Source: JAVVFH01 sp032250585 (GTDB lineage: Bacteria > Pseudomonadota > Gammaproteobacteria > Xanthomonadales > SZUA-36). From it: a stretch of DNA of 8,210 bases. The stretch lies in assembly GCA_032250585.1 (NCBI GenBank), contig JAVVFH010000157.1:1-8210 (forward strand), in the 5' to 3' direction. Positions 1 through 5,885 of this stretch are shown here, piece after piece; position 1 is the stretch's first letter; each line of letters starts with the position of its first letter. The notes beneath the pieces are model-generated. The model was given only the letters and a program-made list of their open reading frames with translations, made no database searches and was not told the DNA's origin. The translations under genes were made by a program, and so were the position numbers.

Positions 1-324
1 CCGATCGGCAGCTTCCAGGGCCTGCAGCACCGCGCCGCCTTCCTGTACGGTGAGATCGAAAGCTGCAAGTCGCTGCTGCTCAAGGCGCTGCAGGCACTCG
101 ATGAAGGCACACAAGACGTCGCCGAACTGGCCAGCATGAGCAAGGCCAAGCTCGGCGAGACCGCCCGGCTGGCCGCCAACGAGGCCATCCAGATGCACGG
201 CGGGATCGGCATGACCGACGAATTCGACATCGGTTTTTTCCTCAAGCGCCTGCAGATCCTGGATTCCCTCTACGGAGACCGCTACTATCATCTGGATCGC
301 TTCGCCCGCCTGCGGGGTTACTGA
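1..324 (+). CDS. Acyl-CoA dehydrogenase, C-terminal part (5' end outside window)
   Basis: This is the last 107 residues of an FAD-dependent acyl-CoA dehydrogenase, which introduces the alpha-beta double bond into an acyl-CoA. The reading frame is open to the left edge. The visible part begins with the conserved PIGSFQGLQH stretch of the C-terminal helical domain and continues to IQMHGGIGMTDEFDIG. In that segment the Glu encoded at 220-222 lines up with the catalytic base of MCAD-type enzymes (Glu376 in mature MCAD), so the active site looks intact. The tail, rich in Tyr, Arg and Leu, lacks the usual YEGT segment and resembles the small-subunit type dehydrogenases (pimeloyl-CoA dehydrogenase, steroid-side-chain FadE pairs). 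That subtype call is from memory and tentative. The stop lies 18 bases before the next dehydrogenase, consistent with an operon. Substrate cannot be told. Confidence 0.93.
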   Translation, partial: PIGSFQGLQHRAAFLYGEIESCKSLLLKALQALDEGTQDVAELASMSKAKLGETARLAANEAIQMHGGIGMTDEFDIGFFLKRLQILDSLYGDRYYHLDRFARLRGY

Positions 325-342
325 AGCGCACGGGATACGGCC

Positions 343-1572
343 ATGAACCTCGGAATGACAGAACGCGTGCGCCCCCTGGTGGACGCCGTGCGCGCCTTCA
401 TCGACGAACGCGTCGCGCCTGTCGACGACGAGTTCCTGGCGGAGGTCGCCAGGGGCGACCGCTGGACGCTGACGGAACGCCAGAAGGAAATACTGGACGC
501 GCTGAAGTCGGCCGCGCGCGCGCAGGGGCTGTGGAACTTCTGGCTGACCGACAGCGCGCGCGGCTACGGGCTGAATACGGTCGAGTACGCCTACCTGGCC
601 GAGGAAACCGGGCGCGCGCACCTGGCTGCGGAAGCCTTCAACTGCAGCGCACCCGACACCGGCAACATGGAAGTACTGGAACGTTACGGCAGCGAGCAGC
701 AGAAGCAACAGTGGCTGGAACCCCTGCTGAACGGCGAGATCCGCTCCGCCTACGCGATGACCGAGCCGGACGTCGCCTCCTCCGACGCGACCAACATTGC
801 GACCCGCGCAGTGCTGGAAAACGGCCAGTGGGTAATCAATGGCGAAAAATCCTACATCTCCGGCGCCGGCGATGAGCGCTGCAAGATCCTGATCGTCATG
901 GCCCGGACCAACCCGGACAAGCCTCGCCACCAGCAGCATTCGCAAATTCTGGTGCCGATGGACACTCCGGGCGTCGAAATCGTTCGCGGTCTCAACGTGT
1001 TTTGCATGGACGACGCGCCGCACGGCCACATGCAGATTCGCTTTACCGACGTGCGCGTGCCGGAAGACCACGTCATCCTGGGTCCGGGGCGCGGCTTCGA
1101 AGTCGCCCAGGGCCGGCTCGGCCCCGGCCGCGTGCATCACTGCATGCGCGCGATCGGCATGGCGGAAAAAGCGCTGCAGCTGATGTGCCGCCGATCCGTG
1201 CGTCGAACCGCCTTCGGCCGGCCGCTGGCCAAATTGGGCGGCAACTACGACCTGATCGCCAACGCACGGATGAACATCGACATGGCCCGCCTGCTGACCC
1301 TGCAAACGGCCTGGGCCATCGACACACAGGCTGCCGAAGAGGCTCATCTGTGGATCTCCAAGATCAAGGCGAGCGTGCCCCGGATCGCGATCCAGGTGAT
1401 CGACGACGCCATCCAGATGCACGGCGCCTACGGCCTGTCGCAGGATTTCCCACTCGGCCGGATGTACATGAACGCGCGCACGCTGCGACTCGCCGACGGC
1501 CCGGACGAGGTGCACCGGATGGTGGTCGCGCGCCGCGAACTGAAGCCCTACCTGCAGGAACTGAACGCATGA
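343..1572 (+). CDS. Acyl-CoA dehydrogenase, ACAD10/ACAD11 (LvaC-like) type
   Basis: A complete 409-residue acyl-CoA dehydrogenase. The FAD/substrate-binding stretch AYAMTEPDVASSDATNI (about 136-152), the RLGPGRVHHCMR helix (about 259-270) and the LRLADGPDEVH tail (about 381-391) are hallmarks of the dehydrogenase half of animal ACAD10/ACAD11 and related bacterial enzymes. At the catalytic-base position of classical enzymes this protein has Asp368 (GLSQDFPLG), as ACAD11 does as I recall it. Characterised members act with an APH-fold kinase: 4-hydroxyacyl-CoA is phosphorylated, phosphate is eliminated and a double bond results; LvaC of Pseudomonas putida works in levulinate breakdown this way. 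A kinase of that kind lies at 4681-5748 in this window, so the same chemistry is plausible here by inference. The ATG at 343 has only a weak GGGA upstream; ATG at 355 is an alternative. Its stop overlaps the SDR start by 4 bases. Confidence 0.93.
   Translation: MNLGMTERVRPLVDAVRAFIDERVAPVDDEFLAEVARGDRWTLTERQKEILDALKSAARAQGLWNFWLTDSARGYGLNTVEYAYLAEETGRAHLAAEAFNCSAPDTGNMEVLERYGSEQQKQQWLEPLLNGEIRSAYAMTEPDVASSDATNIATRAVLENGQWVINGEKSYISGAGDERCKILIVMARTNPDKPRHQQHSQILVPMDTPGVEIVRGLNVFCMDDAPHGHMQIRFTDVRVPEDHVILGPGRGFEVAQGRLGPGRVHHCMRAIGMAEKALQLMCRRSVRRTAFGRPLAKLGGNYDLIANARMNIDMARLLTLQTAWAIDTQAAEEAHLWISKIKASVPRIAIQVIDDAIQMHGAYGLSQDFPLGRMYMNARTLRLADGPDEVHRMVVARRELKPYLQELNA
1556..1560 (+). promoter_or_regulatory. 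Ribosome binding site of the SDR gene
   Basis: AGGAA lies 8 bases before the ATG at 1569, inside the end of the preceding dehydrogenase gene. It fixes the SDR start at the ATGA overlap rather than at any earlier codon of that open frame, which runs back to about 1002 without protein-like sequence. Confidence 0.65.
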
Positions 1573-2402
1573 GCCACATCGATGAATACCTGGGAAGCCT
1601 GTTCAGCCTGCAGGGCAAAACGGCCCTGGTCACGGGCGGTGCCACCGGCATCGGTTACATGGCCGCCACCGCGCTGGTTGCGGCGGGTGCGCGGGTCTAC
1701 ATCGCCTCGCGCAAGCTCGACGCCTGCCGGCAGGCCGCCGAATCACTGGCCGCGCTGCCCGGCGAGTGCTTCGCCCTGTCGGCCGACCTGGCGACCGAGG
1801 AAGGCGTCGGCTCGCTGGCCGCGACCGTCGCCGAGCGCGAACCGGAGCTGCACGTGCTGGTCAACAACGCGGGCAAGAGCTGGGGCGCCGCCTACGAGCA
1901 GTTTCCATGGAAAGCCTGGGAGAACATCATGTCGATCAACGTGACCGGCCTGTTTACCCTGACCCAGAAGCTGACGCCGCTGCTGGCCGAAACGGCCAGC
2001 GCCGATGACCCCGCGCGGGTGGTCAACATCGGCTCGGTGATGGGCCAGCTGCCCTATGGCGATTCCACCTATTCCTACGCGGCCAGCAAGGCCGCAGTCC
2101 ACCACCTGACGCGCATTCTGTCGAACGAACTGGCCGGGCGGCGGATCACCGTTAACGCCATCGCCCCCGGCCCGTTCCCGAGCGGCATGATCGGTTTCAT
2201 CACCGATCACGAGCAGCGCCGCGCAAAACTCAGCGAGAACGTGCCGCTGGGCCGGGTCGGCCGGGCCACCGACATCGCCGGCCTGCTGTTGTGCCTGTGC
2301 GGCGCCGGCGGCGCCTACCTGTCGGGTGCCGTCATTCCGCTGGACGGCGGCATGAGTGCGGATGCCGGGCAGGGCCTGAACCTGAGTGAATACATCCCTT
2401 GA
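1569..2402 (+). CDS. Short-chain dehydrogenase/reductase, RhlG-like beta-ketoacyl reductase family
   Basis: A classical SDR of 277 residues, probably interconverting a 3-hydroxyacyl and a 3-oxoacyl thioester with NADP(H). The cofactor motif TGGATGIG is at 22-29, NNAG at 99-102, and the catalytic set is Asn124, Ser156, Tyr170 and Lys174 (YAASK). Arg48 after the second strand favours NADP(H) over NAD(H). The segment NNAGKSWGAAYEQFP and the end AVIPLDGG resemble RhlG of Pseudomonas, an NADPH-dependent beta-ketoacyl reductase. The similarity is judged by eye, so substrate is open; acting as a 3-hydroxyacyl-CoA dehydrogenase is equally possible in this setting. The levulinate pathway also has an SDR (LvaD) next to its ACAD11-like gene. 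Start chosen at the ATGA overlap with the upstream gene, preceded by AGGAA. The stop overlaps the next gene's TTG start by 4 bases, which suggests translational coupling on both sides. Confidence 0.93.
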   Translation: MSHIDEYLGSLFSLQGKTALVTGGATGIGYMAATALVAAGARVYIASRKLDACRQAAESLAALPGECFALSADLATEEGVGSLAATVAEREPELHVLVNNAGKSWGAAYEQFPWKAWENIMSINVTGLFTLTQKLTPLLAETASADDPARVVNIGSVMGQLPYGDSTYSYAASKAAVHHLTRILSNELAGRRITVNAIAPGPFPSGMIGFITDHEQRRAKLSENVPLGRVGRATDIAGLLLCLCGAGGAYLSGAVIPLDGGMSADAGQGLNLSEYIP

Positions 2403-2881
2403 ACGATACCCAAGCCCCCAACAGACCCACCATCCAAGCCTCGGAACTGCCGACACTCGCCGGGCGCTCGCTGGAACCGTCTTCGTGGCTGGAGATCACC
2501 CAGGAGCGGGTGAACCTCTTCGCCGACGCCACCAGTGACCACCAGTTCATTCACACCGATCCGGAGCGCGCCGCCAGGACGCCGTTCGGCGGCACCATCG
2601 CACACGGTTTTCTGACGCTTGCCCTGCTGCCGCACCTGATGGCCGAAAAAATGCCGCGCCCGACAAGCGTGACCATGGGCATCAACTACGGCTCCGACAA
2701 AGTCCGTTTCATCCAGCCGGTGCGCGTCGGCAAGCGCATCCGGGCGTGCCAGGACATCCTCGAGGTGACACAGAAAAGCCGCGCGCAATGGCTGCTCAAA
2801 GTGCGCGTCACCGTCGAGATAGAGAACGTGGAAAAGCCGGCGCTGATCGCCGAATACCTGATCCTTTGGATCGTCAGATAG
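2399..2881 (+). CDS. MaoC-family hydratase/dehydratase
   Basis: A 160-residue single hot-dog-fold protein of the MaoC / R-specific enoyl-CoA hydratase family, which adds water to trans-2-enoyl-CoA or removes it from the 3-hydroxy form. The hydratase-2 motif is clear: Asp47 and His52 in SDHQFIHTDPERA form the expected catalytic pair, followed by PFGGTIAHGFLTL, the family's conserved Gly/His segment. Length fits the NodN-like and PhaJ-like subgroup. The best start is TTG at 2399: it overlaps the SDR stop as TTGA, with a weak GAGTGA nine bases upstream, and no ATG or GTG occurs before the hydratase motif. With the neighbouring SDR it could form an R-route hydration/oxidation pair, as in peroxisomal multifunctional enzyme 2; that is inference. 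The R stereochemistry is the family rule and is not shown here. Confidence 0.9.
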   Translation: MNDTQAPNRPTIQASELPTLAGRSLEPSSWLEITQERVNLFADATSDHQFIHTDPERAARTPFGGTIAHGFLTLALLPHLMAEKMPRPTSVTMGINYGSDKVRFIQPVRVGKRIRACQDILEVTQKSRAQWLLKVRVTVEIENVEKPALIAEYLILWIVR

Positions 2882-2890
2882 TTTTCAATC

Positions 2891-2895
2891 AGGAG
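2891..2895 (+). promoter_or_regulatory. Ribosome binding site of the thiolase gene
   Basis: AGGAG lies 7 bases before the ATG at 2903, in the 21-base gap after the MaoC gene. It is the best Shine-Dalgarno site in the plus-strand run, so the shortened thiolase frame still has a good initiation site. Confidence 0.75.
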
Positions 2896-2902
2896 CCGCA
2901 TC

Positions 2903-3670
2903 ATGCGTGAAGCCGTCATCGTCTCAACCGCCAGAACCCCGATCGGCAAAGCCTACCGGGGCGCCTTCAACAACACCGAAGCACCGACCCTGGGTGGGCA
3001 CGCCATTCGCCACGCGGTCGCCCGCGCGCAGCTCGACCCGCTGGAAGTCGAGGATGTGGTCATGGGCTGTGCGATGCCGCAGGGCACCCAGGGCATGAAC
3101 ATCGCGCGCCTGGCCGGTTTGGCCGGCGGCCTGCCGGTCGGCACCGGCGGCATGACCGTCGACCGGCAATGCTCCTCGGGCATGATGGCCATCGCCATCG
3201 CGGCCCGCAGCATCATCCACGAAGGTGTGGACGTGATGGTCGGCGGCGGCCTGGAATCCATCAGCCTGGTGCAGAACGAGCACATGAACGGCTACCGCGC
3301 GACCGATCCGCGTTTGCTGGCCATGCACGAACACATTTACATGCCGATGCTCGACACCGCGGAAGTGGTCGCCCGCCGTTACGGCATCGATCGCGAAACC
3401 CAGGACGCCTACGCGCTGCAGAGTCAGGAGCGCACGGCCGCGGCACAGCAAGCCGGCCGCCTGGACCGGGAGATCGTTCCCCTGCCCTCCAGCATGGGCG
3501 TGATGGATCGCGCCAGCGGGGAAATCTCCTTTCGCGAGATCCGACTCGAACAGGACGAGGGCAACCGGCCCGGCACCACGCTGGAAGGCCTGGCCGGCCT
3601 GAAGCCGGTGCACGAGGGCGGCTGCATCGGCGGCGGCCAGGGCGCCGCTTCACTGTTCGAGGTGGCCTGA
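2903..3670 (+). CDS. Thiolase (acetyl-CoA C-acyltransferase family) with large in-frame internal deletion, probably inactive
   Basis: The frame encodes 255 residues, while the family is about 390-400. Residues 1-240 match the thiolase N-terminal half: MREAVIVSTARTPIGKAYRG start, nucleophile Cys90 in DRQCSSGM, GGGLESIS near 114-121, and the loop domain ending GTTLEGLAGLKP. Normally TAGNASQLSDGA follows, then the C-terminal half with NEAFA and the catalytic His in GHP. Here the protein jumps at about residue 241 straight to CIGGGQGAASLFEVA, the family's extreme C-terminus with its second catalytic Cys (Cys241 here). About 135-140 residues are missing, including the GHP histidine, so cleavage of 3-oxoacyl-CoA is unlikely. 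The frame, ribosome binding site and two-base spacing to the next gene are preserved. The loss could be a recent deletion, a decayed gene or an assembly error. A natural short protein is much less likely because both ends match full-length thiolases so well. Confidence 0.88.
   Translation: MREAVIVSTARTPIGKAYRGAFNNTEAPTLGGHAIRHAVARAQLDPLEVEDVVMGCAMPQGTQGMNIARLAGLAGGLPVGTGGMTVDRQCSSGMMAIAIAARSIIHEGVDVMVGGGLESISLVQNEHMNGYRATDPRLLAMHEHIYMPMLDTAEVVARRYGIDRETQDAYALQSQERTAAAQQAGRLDREIVPLPSSMGVMDRASGEISFREIRLEQDEGNRPGTTLEGLAGLKPVHEGGCIGGGQGAASLFEVA
3659..3665 (+). promoter_or_regulatory. Ribosome binding site of the quinone oxidoreductase-like gene
   Basis: GAGGTGG overlaps the last thiolase codons and sits 7 bases before the GTG at 3673. 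It supports GTG as the start, although the open frame extends further upstream to about 3169. Confidence 0.65.
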
Positions 3671-3672
3671 CC

Positions 3673-4650
3673 GTGAAAGCACTGCTCTGCAAGCAATACG
3701 GACCGCCGGAAAAACTGCGGCTGGAGACGGCCGAAGACCCGGTGCCCGGCAAAGGTGCCGTGCTGGTGGACGTCAAAGCCGCTGGTATCAATTTCCCCGA
3801 CCTGCTGCTCATCACCGGCGACTACCAGGTGAAAGTACCGCCGCCGTTCATCCCGGGCAGCGAAGCATCCGGCGTGGTCGCCGCCGTCGGTGACGGCGTC
3901 GAGCGTTTCAAGCCGGGCGACCGGGTGATTGTCACCCCCACCATCGGCGCCTTCGCCGAACGCTGCGTGGTCGACCAGAAGTTCTGTCTGCCGCTGCCCG
4001 CCGGCATGAGCTTCGAACAGGGCGCGGGCTTCACCATCACTTACGCCACCGCTTACCACGCTTTCCGCCAATCGAAGCAACTGCGCCCCGGCGACACCGT
4101 GCTGGTACTCGGCGCCGCGGGCGGCGTCGGTGTGGCCGCGGTCGAAATCGCCAAGGCGCTGGGAGCGCGCGTGATCGCGGCGGCCAGCAGCCAGGCGAAA
4201 CTCGACTTCGCGCGCGCGGCGGGTGCCGACCTGACCATCAACTACACCGAGCAGCCACTTCGGGAAACGGTGAAGGAACTGACCGGTGGCCGCGGCGTCG
4301 ACGTGGTTTACGACCCGGTGGGCGGCCCGCTGGCCGAAGAGGCCTTCCGCGCGCTGGCCTGGCAGGGACGCTACCTCGTCATCGGTTTTGCCAGCGGCGA
4401 CATTCCGCGTTTTGCGCTCAACATCGCACTGTTGAAGGAAGCCCGCGTGGTCGGCGTGTGGTGGGGCACCTGGGCCAAACACGAACCCGACGAGGCGCTG
4501 CAGAACATGGTCGAACTCTTCGCCCTGGTCGATCAGGGCAAGCTCGAGCCGCGCGTGACCGAGCGTTACCCGCTGGCACGTTACGCCGAGGCCTTCGCCG
4601 TGCTCACCGAACGGCGGGCCCGGGGCAAGGTCGTGCTGACCATGGACTGA
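3673..4650 (+). CDS. NADPH:quinone oxidoreductase-like protein (zinc-independent MDR family)
   Basis: A 325-residue medium-chain dehydrogenase/reductase of the quinone-oxidoreductase class, which reduces quinones or activated double bonds with NADPH. The N-terminal GroES-like part has AGINFPDLL and PGSEASGVVAAVGDGV. The Rossmann part shows GAAGGVGVAAVEIAK from about residue 147 and later VDVVYDPVGG. The GHE zinc-ligand motif of alcohol dehydrogenases is absent, supporting the zinc-free class. Start is GTG two bases after the thiolase stop, with GAGGTGG upstream; residues from KALLCKQYGPPE onward match the usual start of the family. Proteins of this class often sit in fatty-acid degradation operons, where they may handle enoyl or enone intermediates, but the substrate here is unknown. 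It is the last gene of the plus-strand run; the stop is 30 bases from the convergent kinase gene. Confidence 0.93.
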   Translation: MKALLCKQYGPPEKLRLETAEDPVPGKGAVLVDVKAAGINFPDLLLITGDYQVKVPPPFIPGSEASGVVAAVGDGVERFKPGDRVIVTPTIGAFAERCVVDQKFCLPLPAGMSFEQGAGFTITYATAYHAFRQSKQLRPGDTVLVLGAAGGVGVAAVEIAKALGARVIAAASSQAKLDFARAAGADLTINYTEQPLRETVKELTGGRGVDVVYDPVGGPLAEEAFRALAWQGRYLVIGFASGDIPRFALNIALLKEARVVGVWWGTWAKHEPDEALQNMVELFALVDQGKLEPRVTERYPLARYAEAFAVLTERRARGKVVLTMD

Positions 4651-4680
4651 ACAGGCTGGGCAGTGCCGCGCGCCGGCCCT

Positions 4681-5748
4681 TCAACCGCCGTCGAGCAGCC
4701 GCCGGCAGTGCTCGCCCAGCCGCCGGGTCGACTCGCCGAAGGCACTGAAACGCGCGTCGCGGGTCTGGCCGTGGTAATAGCGGTAATAGATCTGCTGCAA
4801 AATCACTGCCAGGCGCCAATAACCGGACACCAGGTAGAAAGTGAAATCGGGTATCGCCATACCGGTTCGCCGCCGGTAAAGGTCCAGAACCTCGGCGCGC
4901 GTCAGCATGCCCGGCGCGGTCGAGGGCTGCATCGCCAGGCTGCGCAGTTCCTTCGGGTCGCCGCGCTCTATCCAATAAGCCAGCGAATTGCCGAGATCCA
5001 TCAGCGGATCGCCCAGCGCACAGATTTCCCAGTCGAGCACTGCGCGCACGGTCGTGGGATCCCGCTCGTCCAGCACGACGTTGTCGATGCGGTAGTCGCC
5101 GTGCAATACGGCGTGCCGGCCGCTGGCCGCCGGCATATGCTCTTCCAGCCAGTCGCGCACGTCCCTGAACGCGTCCACGTCGGGCGTGATGACCCGTTCG
5201 TAGCGCCGGTTCCAACCGTGGATCTGGCGCTCGATGTAGCCCTCGGGCCGGCCGAAGTCCTGCAGGCCCGCCGCCGCGTAATCGACCTGGTGCAGTTCGA
5301 TCAGCTTCGTCCAGAAATGAACGCACAGGCGGCGTGTGTCGGCCGGCCTGAAGTTCCATTCGGGGGGCAGACGATCCTTGATGATGTGCCCTTCCACCTT
5401 GCGCATCACGTAGAACTCCGAGCCGATCACGGACTCGTCGTCCGAGTAATACAGCACATCAGGAACGGCTGCGTAAACCGGTTTCAGCTGTTTCATGATC
5501 CGGTATTCGCGGATCATGCTGTGGGCCGATTTCGCCTTGGTGCCAAACGGTGGGCGGCGCAGCACCAGGTCTTCGTTTGCGTATTTCAGGCGGTAAGTCA
5601 GGTTGGATTGCCCGCCGGCGAACTGGCTGATTTCCGGCTCGCCGTGCAAATGCGGCAGTACCGTTTTCAGGCGCCGGTCCAGCACCAGCCAATCGAGTTC
5701 TTCACCCGGGCGCACGGCGCCGGCGGGATTGCTGACATCCTTTTTCAT
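4681..5748 (-). CDS. APH-fold phosphotransferase, ACAD10/11 kinase-domain type (LvaA-like)
   Basis: A kinase-like protein of 355 residues from the ATG at 5748. Motifs: nucleotide loop GGQSNLTY (45-52), VLRRPP strand (62-67), Glu81 in the following helix, SVIGSEFYVM (106-115), catalytic loop HGDYRIDN (216-223, Asp218 and Asn223), and metal-binding LDWE (Asp239) followed by GDPLMDLG. The SVIGSEFYVM and HGDxRxDN segments closely resemble the N-terminal kinase half of human ACAD11 as I remember it. Related free-standing kinases, such as LvaA, phosphorylate the 4-hydroxyl of a 4-hydroxyacyl-CoA; antibiotic resistance is unlikely. The partner dehydrogenase would be the gene at 343-1572. An in-frame ATG at 5820 would add 24 residues, but it lacks a Shine-Dalgarno and the extra residues look unlike the family, whereas 5748 has GAGGA seven bases upstream. 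Substrate and partnership are inferred. Confidence 0.92.
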   Translation of the reverse strand: MKKDVSNPAGAVRPGEELDWLVLDRRLKTVLPHLHGEPEISQFAGGQSNLTYRLKYANEDLVLRRPPFGTKAKSAHSMIREYRIMKQLKPVYAAVPDVLYYSDDESVIGSEFYVMRKVEGHIIKDRLPPEWNFRPADTRRLCVHFWTKLIELHQVDYAAAGLQDFGRPEGYIERQIHGWNRRYERVITPDVDAFRDVRDWLEEHMPAASGRHAVLHGDYRIDNVVLDERDPTTVRAVLDWEICALGDPLMDLGNSLAYWIERGDPKELRSLAMQPSTAPGMLTRAEVLDLYRRRTGMAIPDFTFYLVSGYWRLAVILQQIYYRYYHGQTRDARFSAFGESTRRLGEHCRRLLDGG

Positions 5749-5885
5749 CGCTTCGTCCTCGGCCGAGGGTGGCGATGCCATTGCCCGGGAAGAAAGCATC
5801 ATCATTTCAGGGTGTCCCATGCTACCAAGCGGCGCTTCGGGGGTACAATCCTCTGTGTGTGCAGAGCGGTGACCTCAAGCCCCGC
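5749..5885 (-). promoter_or_regulatory. Intergenic region between recJ and the kinase gene, likely kinase leader/promoter
   Basis: This 137-base gap separates recJ from the downstream kinase on the same strand and should hold the kinase leader. I see no convincing minus-strand -35/-10 pair. Contents visible: an 11-base palindrome AAGCG-g-CGCTT at 5827-5837, a short inverted repeat CTCTG/CAGAG with a 6-base loop at 5851-5866 without a T-run, and an isolated plus-strand TACAAT at 5844-5849. None is strong enough to name as an operator, terminator or promoter. Confidence 0.3.
5756..5760 (-). promoter_or_regulatory. Ribosome binding site deciding the kinase start
   Basis: Read on the minus strand, GAGGA lies 7 bases before the ATG at 5748. 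The upstream in-frame ATGs (5781 and 5820) have no comparable site, so translation from 5748 is preferred. Confidence 0.6.

Noticed and set aside
1002..1568. Upstream extension of the SDR frame
   Set aside because: The extension overlaps the ACAD11-like gene and translates to an Arg/Pro/Gly-rich sequence typical of an out-of-frame shadow. The SDR start at 1569 has AGGAA and the ATGA overlap.
3169..3672. Upstream extension of the quinone oxidoreductase-like frame into the thiolase
   Set aside because: The extra sequence is a frame shadow of the thiolase. Family similarity begins at the GTG at 3673, which has a good ribosome site. It is not evidence of a thiolase-oxidoreductase fusion.
3424..4482. 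A 352-codon minus-strand frame opposite the thiolase end and oxidoreductase
   Set aside because: His/Ala/Gly-rich translation without any known motif, opposite two genes with clear family signatures.
4651..4680. Terminator between the convergent operon end and kinase end
   Set aside because: The 30 bases are GC-rich, but I find no stem longer than about 4 base pairs and no T-run.
4681..5748. Aminoglycoside resistance gene
   Set aside because: The fold is shared with aminoglycoside phosphotransferases, but the SVIGSEFYVM and surrounding segments match the ACAD10/11 kinase branch and the neighbours are acyl-CoA enzymes.
5851..5866. CTCTG/CAGAG inverted repeat as a recJ terminator
   Set aside because: The stem is only 5 base pairs with a 6-base loop, and no T-run follows in either direction.
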